Source: an uncultured Ruminococcus sp. (GTDB taxonomy: Bacteria > Bacillota > Clostridia > Oscillospirales > Ruminococcaceae). From it: a stretch of DNA of 8,045 bases. The position numbers and the translations under genes are program-made. Under the pieces are notes generated by a model that searched no databases, had not been told where the DNA came from, and was given only the letters and a program-made list of their open reading frames with translations. Shown piece after piece: positions 1 to 5,994 of this stretch (position 1 is its first letter; the number at the start of each line of letters is the position of its first letter). The stretch spans positions 1 through 8,045 of the forward strand of contig CAMJES010000095.1 of assembly GCA_946404705.1 (NCBI GenBank), written 5' to 3'.

Positions 1-217
1 AGTTTTTCCCATACCTGCGTGGATTGCGGCTCCGCAGTACAAACCATCCCAACACCGTAAGGTGATTGAAACTTCCTAATATACTTTATCTGCCTACTAT
101 AGCAATACGTACAAACCACCCCAACACCGTTAGGTGATTGAAACTCATCGGAAAGCATCTTAATTGTAATTTCCATCGTTGGTACAAACCACCCCAACAC
201 CGTAAGGTGATTGAAAA
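1..217 (+). CRISPR. CRISPR array, trailer end (3 repeats, 2 full spacers plus one spacer-sized segment at the edge)
   Basis: Three 36-nt repeats lie at 37-72, 109-144 and 182-217, separated by unrelated spacers at 73-108 (36 nt) and 145-181 (37 nt). Positions 1-36 are exactly spacer-sized, so the array continues beyond the left edge. The repeat starts GTACAAACC, has a small palindrome CACC-GTAA-GGTG in the middle and ends ATTGAAAC, the usual 8-nt 5' handle of type III and many type I crRNAs; this sets transcription as left to right. Each copy differs from the consensus by one base: T at 47, T at 131 (in the loop, so the stem is kept) and A instead of C at 217. The altered last base fits a degenerate terminal repeat, so the leader lies off the left side. 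No spacer obviously matches any other part of the window. Confidence 0.97.
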
Positions 218-227
218 TCTCCAAAAC

Positions 228-277
228 AAAGCTCTGTCATATATCGAAAAAGGATATATGACAGAGCTTTTGATTTT
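228..277 (+). terminator. Rho-independent terminator closing the CRISPR array, probably bidirectional
   Basis: Positions 228-245 and 253-270 form a perfect 18-bp inverted repeat around a 7-nt loop (246-252). On the plus strand the stem runs into CTTTTGATTTT; on the minus strand the other side is also T-rich (the complement of CCAAAACAAAG). It starts 10 nt after the last repeat, so it most likely ends the array transcript before the next gene. The stem is long and AT-rich near the loop. An RNA-stability role is also possible. Confidence 0.85.
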
Positions 278-340
278 ATATAGTATATCAAGTCCACCAA
301 AGTGAAATTTTTTTCAAAAAACTTAATCCGACCGAGAAAT

Positions 341-372
341 GAACGTTTATATGCTGTAAGACAAAAACGTTC
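341..372. repeat. 8-bp inverted repeat upstream of the 392 gene
   Basis: GAACGTTT (341-348) and AAACGTTC (365-372) are exact reverse complements separated by 16 nt, ending just before the ribosome site of the next gene. The spacing would allow either a dimeric operator or an mRNA hairpin. The AT-rich stretch 278-391 holds no gene, and I see no convincing -35/-10 pair in it; a TATATG at 348-353 lacks a good -35. Function is unknown, and chance occurrence is possible in such AT-rich DNA. Confidence 0.35.
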
Positions 373-376
373 AAAA

Positions 377-383
377 AAAGGAG
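377..383 (+). promoter_or_regulatory. Ribosome binding site that decides the start at 392
   Basis: AAAGGAG ends 8 nt before the ATG at 392. An in-frame ATG at 302 would add 30 residues rich in Lys/Arg, has no such site, and would place this Shine-Dalgarno inside the coding region, so 392 is preferred. Confidence 0.88.
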
Positions 384-391
384 TGATCGCA

Positions 392-754
392 ATGTTTATC
401 AATTTTACCAATCATAGGTCGGAGCTGTGGAGCATCGAACAGCGTGAAGCGGCGGAGAAATACGGAGAGATCGCAGACATAGCCTTTCCTGCCGTTGATC
501 CCTCTTTTGGCAGCGAAACGATCTTCAAACTTGCAGAGAAATATGCGGCGATGATATGCAGTTATAAACCCGATGCTGTTCTCGTTCAGGGCGAAATGAC
601 GTTATGCTATGCCGTTGTATCTATCCTCATTTCAAAGGGCATAAACGCTGTCTGCGCAACGACCGAACGAGTAACTTCCACGCATTTAGGTCAGAACGGC
701 GAAACTGTCAAGGTATCGGAATTCAGGTTTGTACGGTTCAGGAGCTATGGATAG
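392..754 (+). CDS. Small CRISPR-linked protein, Rossmann-like; possible ring nuclease or CARF-type protein (Csx15/Csx20-like?)
   Basis: A 120-residue soluble protein with no signal peptide or membrane segment. It opens with a beta strand and NFTNH (residues 4-8), then W13, EQ (16-17) and FPAVDP (32-37). A helix precedes a hydrophobic strand ending in QGEMTL (66-71), and a second helix leads to a strand ending in ATTER (89-93). The protein closes with FRFVRFR (111-117). This beta-alpha-beta pattern with polar residues at strand ends suggests a Rossmann-like, nucleotide-handling fold. I recall similar short proteins starting 'NF.NH' beside type III loci, resembling Csx15/Csx20, which are proposed ring nucleases, but I cannot confirm the family from sequence alone. 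Its place between the array and cas10 supports a role with cyclic oligoadenylate signalling. It lies upstream of the cas10 promoter, so it is transcribed separately or by readthrough. That it is a real gene is secure (strong ribosome site); its function is not. Confidence 0.72.
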   Translation: MFINFTNHRSELWSIEQREAAEKYGEIADIAFPAVDPSFGSETIFKLAEKYAAMICSYKPDAVLVQGEMTLCYAVVSILISKGINAVCATTERVTSTHLGQNGETVKVSEFRFVRFRSYG

Positions 755-771
755 AAATCTCATTTTTCGTG

Positions 772-800
772 TTGACATTTGTATATTTTTGTGTTAAAAT
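772..800 (+). promoter_or_regulatory. Strong sigma-70/SigA-type promoter of the effector operon
   Basis: A perfect -35 box TTGACA (772-777) is followed by a 17-nt spacer and TAAAAT (795-800), one base from the TATAAT consensus, with an extended -10 TG at 792-793. Transcription should begin near 807, giving a leader of roughly 108 nt before the cas10 ATG. This is the only convincing promoter in the window and should drive all five effector genes. Confidence 0.85.
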
Positions 801-811
801 GTAATAAAATA

Positions 812-855
812 GTTTGTAGTTTTAGGATTATTTGTGAATAATGCCTACATCAAAC
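812..855 (+). promoter_or_regulatory. Predicted hairpin in the operon leader RNA
   Basis: TAGG-ATTATT (823-832) pairs with AATAAT-(G)-CCTA (837-847) around a TGTG loop with one bulged G, giving 10 pairs. GTTTG (812-816) can pair with CAAAC (851-855) outside it. The structure would start a few bases after the predicted transcription start. It might stabilise the mRNA 5' end or be a regulatory site. It is AT-rich and matches no riboswitch class I know. The rest of the gene-free stretch 755-914 holds only the promoter and the cas10 ribosome site. Confidence 0.4.
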
Positions 856-914
856 GAAGCCGTTGCATCAAAAACATAATTCTTTGTATATTATTACGAT
901 ACGGAGGTTGAAAC

Positions 915-2372
915 ATGGCTGAAACCAAAAACATACTCGCTCTGTATGACTGCCGCAGCAAGCAGGAATATATCTACCGCACCAACCGTGTGCAGGAGAT
1001 AACAGGAGCATCCGAGCTTTTGTCCTCGCTTTTCAAGGATTTCTTCAACGAGGAAAACAAGCAGTTCCGCATCAAAGGAAACTGGCATGAAAAAGCAGAG
1101 GGCGACTTTATCGGAAAATTTAACAGCAGCGGACTTGACGCCGAAGTTATCTATGAAGGCGGCGGAAATCTCTGTGTTATTTTCAAGGATAAGGAAACCT
1201 ATATAAAAGTGAACAAGGCATTGTCAAGGCAGGTGCTTGAAAAGACCTACGCTGTCAGCATCATCGCTTCGGCGGTTGAAGTCAGCGGCAATTTCGTAGA
1301 CGACCGAGCAAGACTGTATGCCGAAAACGCTATGCAGAAAAACCTCGGCTCCTATCATATCCCGTGCAATGTTCTGCCGTTTACCCAGGTCGACAGGATT
1401 ACCTATCAGCCCATTGTAGAAAAGTCATCGGGCAAAGAGTACACTTCCGAAAGCATACGAAAAAAGTGCAAATATGAAGAAGTATCGAAGAAAAGCAAGA
1501 CCGACAGCAAACAGATACTTGAAAACGAGTTTGACGCTATGACCGAAAAGGGTACGGAAAGTCTGCTTGCGATAATCTACATCGACGGCAACAATATGGG
1601 ACAGCGCATCAAGGAGAGAACCGAGAATGTTACAGACTATACCTCTGGTGTAAACGCTTTAAGAAATTTCTCCGAAGAAACGAACCGTGATTTTGTCGAT
1701 AAGCCTATAAAAGCTATCGAAGAAATTCTGACCGAGCTTTACAATTCCGAAGATACACATAAAAACCGTTATTCCTACCGAAAAGTCATAAGCGGCGGCG
1801 ATGAGATCACGATCGTCTGCAATGCTCACGCTGTTCCCGATATCCTTGATACATATTTTGAAACGCTGACATCCGAAAGCAGCAATTCAGCCTGTGCAGG
1901 CGTTGCGATCTTCCACAGTCACGCTCCTTTCGCCGATGTATATGAAATTGCCGAGCAAAGCTGCGAAATGGGCAAAAAGCTTTCCCACAAATCGGGCAAC
2001 GAGGATAAAAACTATATTGATTTCCACTACTGCCACGCAGGTATAACGAATTCGCTTGACGAGATCCGCGACCATCAGGAAGCAAAGTTTACCGCTCGTC
2101 CATACGAATACAGCACAGATTGGCAAGAGTTCAAAAGGATCGGCAAAATGCTCAAGGGCATAAACCGCTCTGACGTAAAGGCTCTTGGCGAAGCGATGAT
2201 CAAGGGCGATTCTTACTACAAGACAGAATTGAGAAGGATCAGATCACGCAAAAATACTATTTCTTCAATTGACGAAAATGATCCGAAAATAAAGAGCATT
2301 ATCTTTGATATTTCGATAGTTTATGATCTATGGTTTAACGATACGGAGGTGAAAAACGATGAGCAGGATTAA
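915..2372 (+). CDS. cas10: Cas10, large subunit of a type III-D effector, without HD domain
   Basis: A 485-residue Cas10. It opens directly in the first palm domain (QEYIYRTNRVQEITGAS, residues 17-33; EGGGN, 81-85). The second palm follows, with IDGNNMG (223-229) and the cyclase motif SGGDE (293-297), then AGVAIFHSHAPF (328-339), a hallmark of the family. The C-terminal part (about 400-485) is mostly helical. In the family, target-RNA binding activates the palm to build cyclic oligoadenylates from ATP. The usual GGDD reads GGDE here, which keeps an acidic metal ligand as in GGDEF cyclases, so activity is plausible but unproven. There is no N-terminal HD nuclease domain, which predicts no Cas10 DNase activity. 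The linker between palms (about 150-190) seems to lack the usual zinc-binding Cys pairs. The start is set by GGAGG at 903-907. The end overlaps the next gene by 14 nt. Confidence 0.93.
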   Translation: MAETKNILALYDCRSKQEYIYRTNRVQEITGASELLSSLFKDFFNEENKQFRIKGNWHEKAEGDFIGKFNSSGLDAEVIYEGGGNLCVIFKDKETYIKVNKALSRQVLEKTYAVSIIASAVEVSGNFVDDRARLYAENAMQKNLGSYHIPCNVLPFTQVDRITYQPIVEKSSGKEYTSESIRKKCKYEEVSKKSKTDSKQILENEFDAMTEKGTESLLAIIYIDGNNMGQRIKERTENVTDYTSGVNALRNFSEETNRDFVDKPIKAIEEILTELYNSEDTHKNRYSYRKVISGGDEITIVCNAHAVPDILDTYFETLTSESSNSACAGVAIFHSHAPFADVYEIAEQSCEMGKKLSHKSGNEDKNYIDFHYCHAGITNSLDEIRDHQEAKFTARPYEYSTDWQEFKRIGKMLKGINRSDVKALGEAMIKGDSYYKTELRRIRSRKNTISSIDENDPKIKSIIFDISIVYDLWFNDTEVKNDEQD

Positions 2373-4308
2373 CATAACACTCAGATCCGACCTTTGCGCA
2401 GCAAGCGGCGACGGATTTTCCTCCGTCATTGATACCGATGTCAGCTACGACAAGTACGGTTTCCCTGTAATCGGCGCAAGAAGACTCAAAGGCTGTCTGC
2501 GTGACGCCGCAAAGCTTATCGGCACTTCGGAAGATACCATAAATGAGATTTTCGGTACTTCGGGAAATGATAAGCCGGGCAGCCTCAAGATCTCCGATGC
2601 GCATATAAAAGGCTATGAGGAATTAAAGCAGGAAGCCGTTTCATCGGGACTTAATGCAGAAGAAGTCATTTCACTTTTTACATACACAAGGGCTGCGACC
2701 GCTATTGAAAACGACACTGCAAAGGACAACAGCCTTCGTTTCACAAGAGTTGTCAAGCATTATTCTCCGTTAACTAAAGCCGAAACCGAGTTTGAAGCGG
2801 AAGTTGATATTGACGAACGTTTCGCCGCAGAGTTTTCCGATATATGCAAGGCTCTCCGTAACATCGGATATAAACGAAACAGAGGTTACGGCGCAGTAAA
2901 ATGCAGCTTTGATTTTTCCAAGCCAAAAGTGCTCTCGTCCGATATAAACGATCTCACGGGAGAAACAGTCAGCATAACCTATCTCATAAAGCTCAGGGAC
3001 AATGTTATGCTCCCGTCAAGCGCATCGGATGAAACGGCTGATTTTATATCGGGAACGTCCGTAATGGGCTTCTTTGCAAATGAATATCTAAAATCCAATC
3101 CCGCAGATGAAGCCTTTGAAAATATCTTTCTCAAAAACAATATTGCTTTTTCAAATCTCTATATCTCCGATGAAAACATGAAGGAATACTTCCCTGCTCC
3201 CGTTATCCTCGGCAAGATCAAGGGTGAGGACGGCGTGTTCAATATCGTTACCTATAAAAACGATAACGGCAAGATCATTAAACCCGTAAAGAGCGGATAT
3301 TCCTGCTTTGATTCGGTTATAAAAAAGCCGCTTACAGAAACCGTATATCACCATACAAGAGGCGAAGAATCAAATCTTTACACTCAAACAAGCCTTTGCA
3401 GCGGTCAGTATTTCCGCGGCACCATAAGCGGAAAATCCGAGTATGTAAAGGCCATTTACGATATTCTTACCCACTCAACGCTGCGCTTCGGAAGAAGCAA
3501 AACAGCGCAGTATTCATCCTGCGAGCTTATAAAAGCTGAGGTTTCTCCCATTTCAGACAGCGTTAAAGCAATAAAAGCCGGTGAACAGTTCATTGTCCTG
3601 CTGCTTTCCGATGTACTTATCCCCGATGGAATGGGTGGATATGATATTTCCGTTCAGGGACTTGGCAAAGCTCTCGGAAACGGCATTGAACAGCTTGAAT
3701 GTGACAAGGATGAAAAGGTCAAACGCTCTGCTCTGCGTTATAGGATAATCGCAGGCTATAACAGCAAATGGAACATCCAGAAGCCGCAGGTCAGAACTAT
3801 CGCAGCAGGCTCAACTCTTGTTTTCAGAGCAGGATCCGATATGAAGCTTCCTTCCGAGTTTTCGATTGGCGCAAAGAACAACGAAGGCTTCGGACGTGTT
3901 ATGATCTGCCGCCCTGAGGATTTTGCGGAGAGATCGGTCAAGCCGGAAAAAATCGTAAATAAAGCAGCAAATAGCGGCGCTCTCTGCAAACATATAGATG
4001 AAAATAAAGCGATAGAGGAAATGAGATCACGCGCAGTAAGCTTCGTTGCCTCATTCGGCGGAGAAATGAATTCGTCACAGATTGGCAGATACACTATGAT
4101 GGTCAAGCAGGCAACAGATCTGAGCGAATTTCAAAATATTATGGTCAAAAACATCCAAAGTGAAAAATCGAAGAAATTTATTAAAAGCATCATAGATAAA
4201 AGCGAAGTTTCTCATTACCGTGGTAACTACTGGAGAGAATATCTCCTGCTTATCCTCACGCTTATAAAGTATCAGAACAGAGAGGAGAAGAGCAATGAGC
4301 AGAATTAA
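2359..4308 (+). CDS. Cas7-Cas5-Cas11 fusion, type III-D (III-Dv) backbone subunit (Csx10-related)
   Basis: A 649-residue multi-domain RAMP protein. Residues 1-195 form a Cas7-like domain with IDTDVSYDKYG (24-34) and ARRLKG (40-45), plus a glycine-rich loop IGYKRNRGYG (169-178). D25 aligns with the catalytic Asp of Csm3-type Cas7. Residues about 206-520 look like a Cas5/Csx10-type region, with glycine-rich segments near 375-380 (LRFGRS) and 503-512 (IGAKNNEGFG). Residues about 545-640 are helical, Lys/Glu-rich and lack RAMP motifs, as expected of a Cas11 small subunit fused at the C terminus. This order matches the Cas7-Cas5-Cas11 subunit of the Synechocystis III-Dv complex; the Cas11 part is assigned by position and helical character only. 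By family role it binds the crRNA 5' handle and contributes one RNA-cleavage site. The ATG at 2359 has GGAGG at 2345-2349 and lies inside the end of cas10. Confidence 0.87.
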   Translation: MSRINITLRSDLCAASGDGFSSVIDTDVSYDKYGFPVIGARRLKGCLRDAAKLIGTSEDTINEIFGTSGNDKPGSLKISDAHIKGYEELKQEAVSSGLNAEEVISLFTYTRAATAIENDTAKDNSLRFTRVVKHYSPLTKAETEFEAEVDIDERFAAEFSDICKALRNIGYKRNRGYGAVKCSFDFSKPKVLSSDINDLTGETVSITYLIKLRDNVMLPSSASDETADFISGTSVMGFFANEYLKSNPADEAFENIFLKNNIAFSNLYISDENMKEYFPAPVILGKIKGEDGVFNIVTYKNDNGKIIKPVKSGYSCFDSVIKKPLTETVYHHTRGEESNLYTQTSLCSGQYFRGTISGKSEYVKAIYDILTHSTLRFGRSKTAQYSSCELIKAEVSPISDSVKAIKAGEQFIVLLLSDVLIPDGMGGYDISVQGLGKALGNGIEQLECDKDEKVKRSALRYRIIAGYNSKWNIQKPQVRTIAAGSTLVFRAGSDMKLPSEFSIGAKNNEGFGRVMICRPEDFAERSVKPEKIVNKAANSGALCKHIDENKAIEEMRSRAVSFVASFGGEMNSSQIGRYTMMVKQATDLSEFQNIMVKNIQSEKSKKFIKSIIDKSEVSHYRGNYWREYLLLILTLIKYQNREEKSNEQN

Positions 4309-5527
4309 ATATTTCAATATAGTTTTCAGGCTCGCATCTCCGCTTGCGATAGGTTCGGGTGAAAACGCTAATTCCGACAGCGATATTATCATTGACAGCT
4401 GCGGCAAACCGACTGCCCCCGCAACAGCAATCGCAGGCGTTTTCCGCCACTACCTCGGTGCGCAGGGTCAAAATGACGTTTTCGGATATGTCAATGGAAG
4501 TGATTCTCGTGAAAGCAAGCTTCGTTTCTACGATGCGCAGCTTATCTCCGATGATTCCTTCACGACAGTCAGAGATTCGGTAAAGCTGGAAAATAAAGTA
4601 GGAGTCAAAGTCGAAAAATTCGACCTTGAAGCAGTCGAAACGGGCATTGAATTTGCAACGGTGATCGAACTGAATAGCGCTGATGGAGCAGAAACGGATA
4701 TTCTCGGCGCTTTGAGCGCTATCGACGCAGGTTTCTTACGCATCGGCTCAAAAACCTCCAGAGGCTACGGTCAGTTGAAAGTCGTTTCGCTGAAAAAAGC
4801 TGAATTTGACCTTCCCGATGACAAATCGGAATGGCTCGACTTTGACGGATTTGATGCAGATGATAAACACTATAAGGAATGTGCTCTCCCTGATATTGCC
4901 GATAGCTTTGCTTCAATAAGAATGAAGCTCAAACAGAACGGTGCGATCTCGATCAGAAGCTATACCGTAAAAAATGCCGACGACATCGGTTCAGCCGATT
5001 ATATTCAGCTCTCACTCAAAAACGGTACACCCGTTATCCCCGGAACCTCGTGGGCAGGCGCTTTCCGTGACCATTTCAAGAGTCTTTCAAACGATACGGA
5101 TGGAATGCTTACAAAAGAATTATTTGGATTTGTCGATGAGAAAACCAAGGATCAGAAAAAATCCCTTATCTATTTCAGCGAAAGTGAAATAAGCGGCGGA
5201 GAGATGAAGGTGATCACGCGTAATTCTATCGACCGTTTTACCGCAGGAACAAAAGACGGCGCACTTTATACCGAAAAGACCTGCTACAACGGCAGCTGTG
5301 AGCTTGAGATCTTCATAAATAAAAACGGTCTGCAAGATGCCGAAAAGGACCTCGCTCTGATATGTGCAGCAATATGCGATCTTGATAAAGGATACCTTTC
5401 AGTCGGCGGCCTGGCCTCTGTCGGCAGAGGAATGTTCACCGTAGAAAGCATTTTCATCAACGGCGCAGATGTTACTGCCGCACTAAAAGCCGACAATGTT
5501 TCGGCAATGGCAAAGGAGGCTTTGTAA
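4295..5527 (+). CDS. Cas7-2x, two Cas7 (Csm3-like) domains in one chain
   Basis: A 410-residue protein with two tandem Cas7/RAMP domains. The first (1 to about 170) has SPLAIGSG (15-22), DSDIIID (28-34) and the loop IGSKTSRGYG (150-159). The second (about 203-395) has ADYIQL (234-239), NGTPVIPGTSWAGAFR (243-258), RNSIDRFTAG (309-318) and the loop GGLASVGRG (371-379). D28 and D235 fall where Csm3 carries its catalytic Asp, so each half may cut target RNA; which ones are active cannot be told from sequence. The length and double-domain form match the Cas7-2x subunit of III-Dv effectors. GAGGAG at 4282-4287 precedes the ATG, which overlaps the upstream gene by 14 nt in a sequence nearly identical to the cas10 junction. 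The C-terminal end overlaps csx19 by one base (TAATG). Confidence 0.9.
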   Translation: MSRIKYFNIVFRLASPLAIGSGENANSDSDIIIDSCGKPTAPATAIAGVFRHYLGAQGQNDVFGYVNGSDSRESKLRFYDAQLISDDSFTTVRDSVKLENKVGVKVEKFDLEAVETGIEFATVIELNSADGAETDILGALSAIDAGFLRIGSKTSRGYGQLKVVSLKKAEFDLPDDKSEWLDFDGFDADDKHYKECALPDIADSFASIRMKLKQNGAISIRSYTVKNADDIGSADYIQLSLKNGTPVIPGTSWAGAFRDHFKSLSNDTDGMLTKELFGFVDEKTKDQKKSLIYFSESEISGGEMKVITRNSIDRFTAGTKDGALYTEKTCYNGSCELEIFINKNGLQDAEKDLALICAAICDLDKGYLSVGGLASVGRGMFTVESIFINGADVTAALKADNVSAMAKEAL

Positions 5528-5994
5528 TGACGGATAAAAATTATATCGCCGACTTCGGCTCGACGGAAGATGTGAACGCTGTCATTGAGCAGAAAATAAG
5601 CGGCGGAAATATGATACTTATGTTCACGGATAAATTCGTATGCTGCCCGCAGCAGAATATCGAAGATACATCGCATCTGCTCGAAGCACGGGTTTTCACC
5701 GAAAACTCCGAAATAAAGCTTATGCGTCCGACTATCGCCGACCAGTTCAGCTGGAGGCTCATTGACGATACAAAGCTTTCTCCCGATGATTTCATCACCG
5801 AAGATCAGTTCCTTAGCATTAGCGAAAGCAAAGGCTTTGAATATACCGCAATAGGCGGAGGAAAATACACCCTTCCGCTTCAAAATGCAGAAAAGCTCCG
5901 TGTTCATAACTATATTTCTTACGATGAACAGGGCATTGCACAGATCACAGATTTTCGTGCTGTGAAATATATCAGAAAGGGTGAAGAGAAATGA
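5527..5994 (+). CDS. csx19: Csx19, type III-D effector subunit
   Basis: A 155-residue protein with features I recognise from the Csx19 family (TIGR03984): LLEARVF (51-57), FSWRLIDD (74-81), GGGKYTLPL (110-118), and the closing segment YISYDEQG...TDFRAVKYI (129-149). Csx19 is a marker of type III-D loci. In III-Dv complexes it is a structural subunit associated with the Cas10/5'-handle end; no enzymatic activity is known. There is no signal peptide or membrane segment. AAAGGAGG at 5512-5519 lies 7 nt before the ATG, which shares one base with the previous stop. The end overlaps the next start in an ATGA, so translation is coupled on both sides. The family call rests on remembered motifs plus context and agrees with the gene order. 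Confidence 0.85.
   Translation: MTDKNYIADFGSTEDVNAVIEQKISGGNMILMFTDKFVCCPQQNIEDTSHLLEARVFTENSEIKLMRPTIADQFSWRLIDDTKLSPDDFITEDQFLSISESKGFEYTAIGGGKYTLPLQNAEKLRVHNYISYDEQGIAQITDFRAVKYIRKGEEK

Noticed and set aside
73..181. Self-targeting spacer matching a gene in this window
   Set aside because: Comparing both full spacers by eye with both strands gave no extended match; a database search would be needed for outside targets.
348..353. TATATG as -10 box for the 392 gene
   Set aside because: No TTGACA-like -35 at a suitable distance; base composition alone explains it.
302..391. Upstream extension of the small gene to an ATG at 302
   Set aside because: No ribosome site lies before 302, the added residues are low-complexity and basic, and a strong AAAGGAG sits inside this stretch, correctly spaced for the ATG at 392.
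160..411. Minus-strand open frame across the last spacer, last repeat and terminator
   Set aside because: It covers the CRISPR array and a terminator hairpin, and its sequence looks random; no coding features.
604..804. Plus-strand open frame overlapping the end of the small gene and the promoter
   Set aside because: It is an out-of-frame shadow of the 392 gene that reads through the -35/-10 promoter; no ribosome site.
1807..2126. Two minus-strand open frames opposite the cas10 palm region
   Set aside because: Antisense shadows of conserved Cas10 sequence without supporting motifs.
3756..4407. Overlapping minus-strand frames opposite the fusion gene end and the Cas7-2x start
   Set aside because: They lie opposite the Cas5/Cas11 region and the next gene's start; composition is shadow-like and no start signals are seen.
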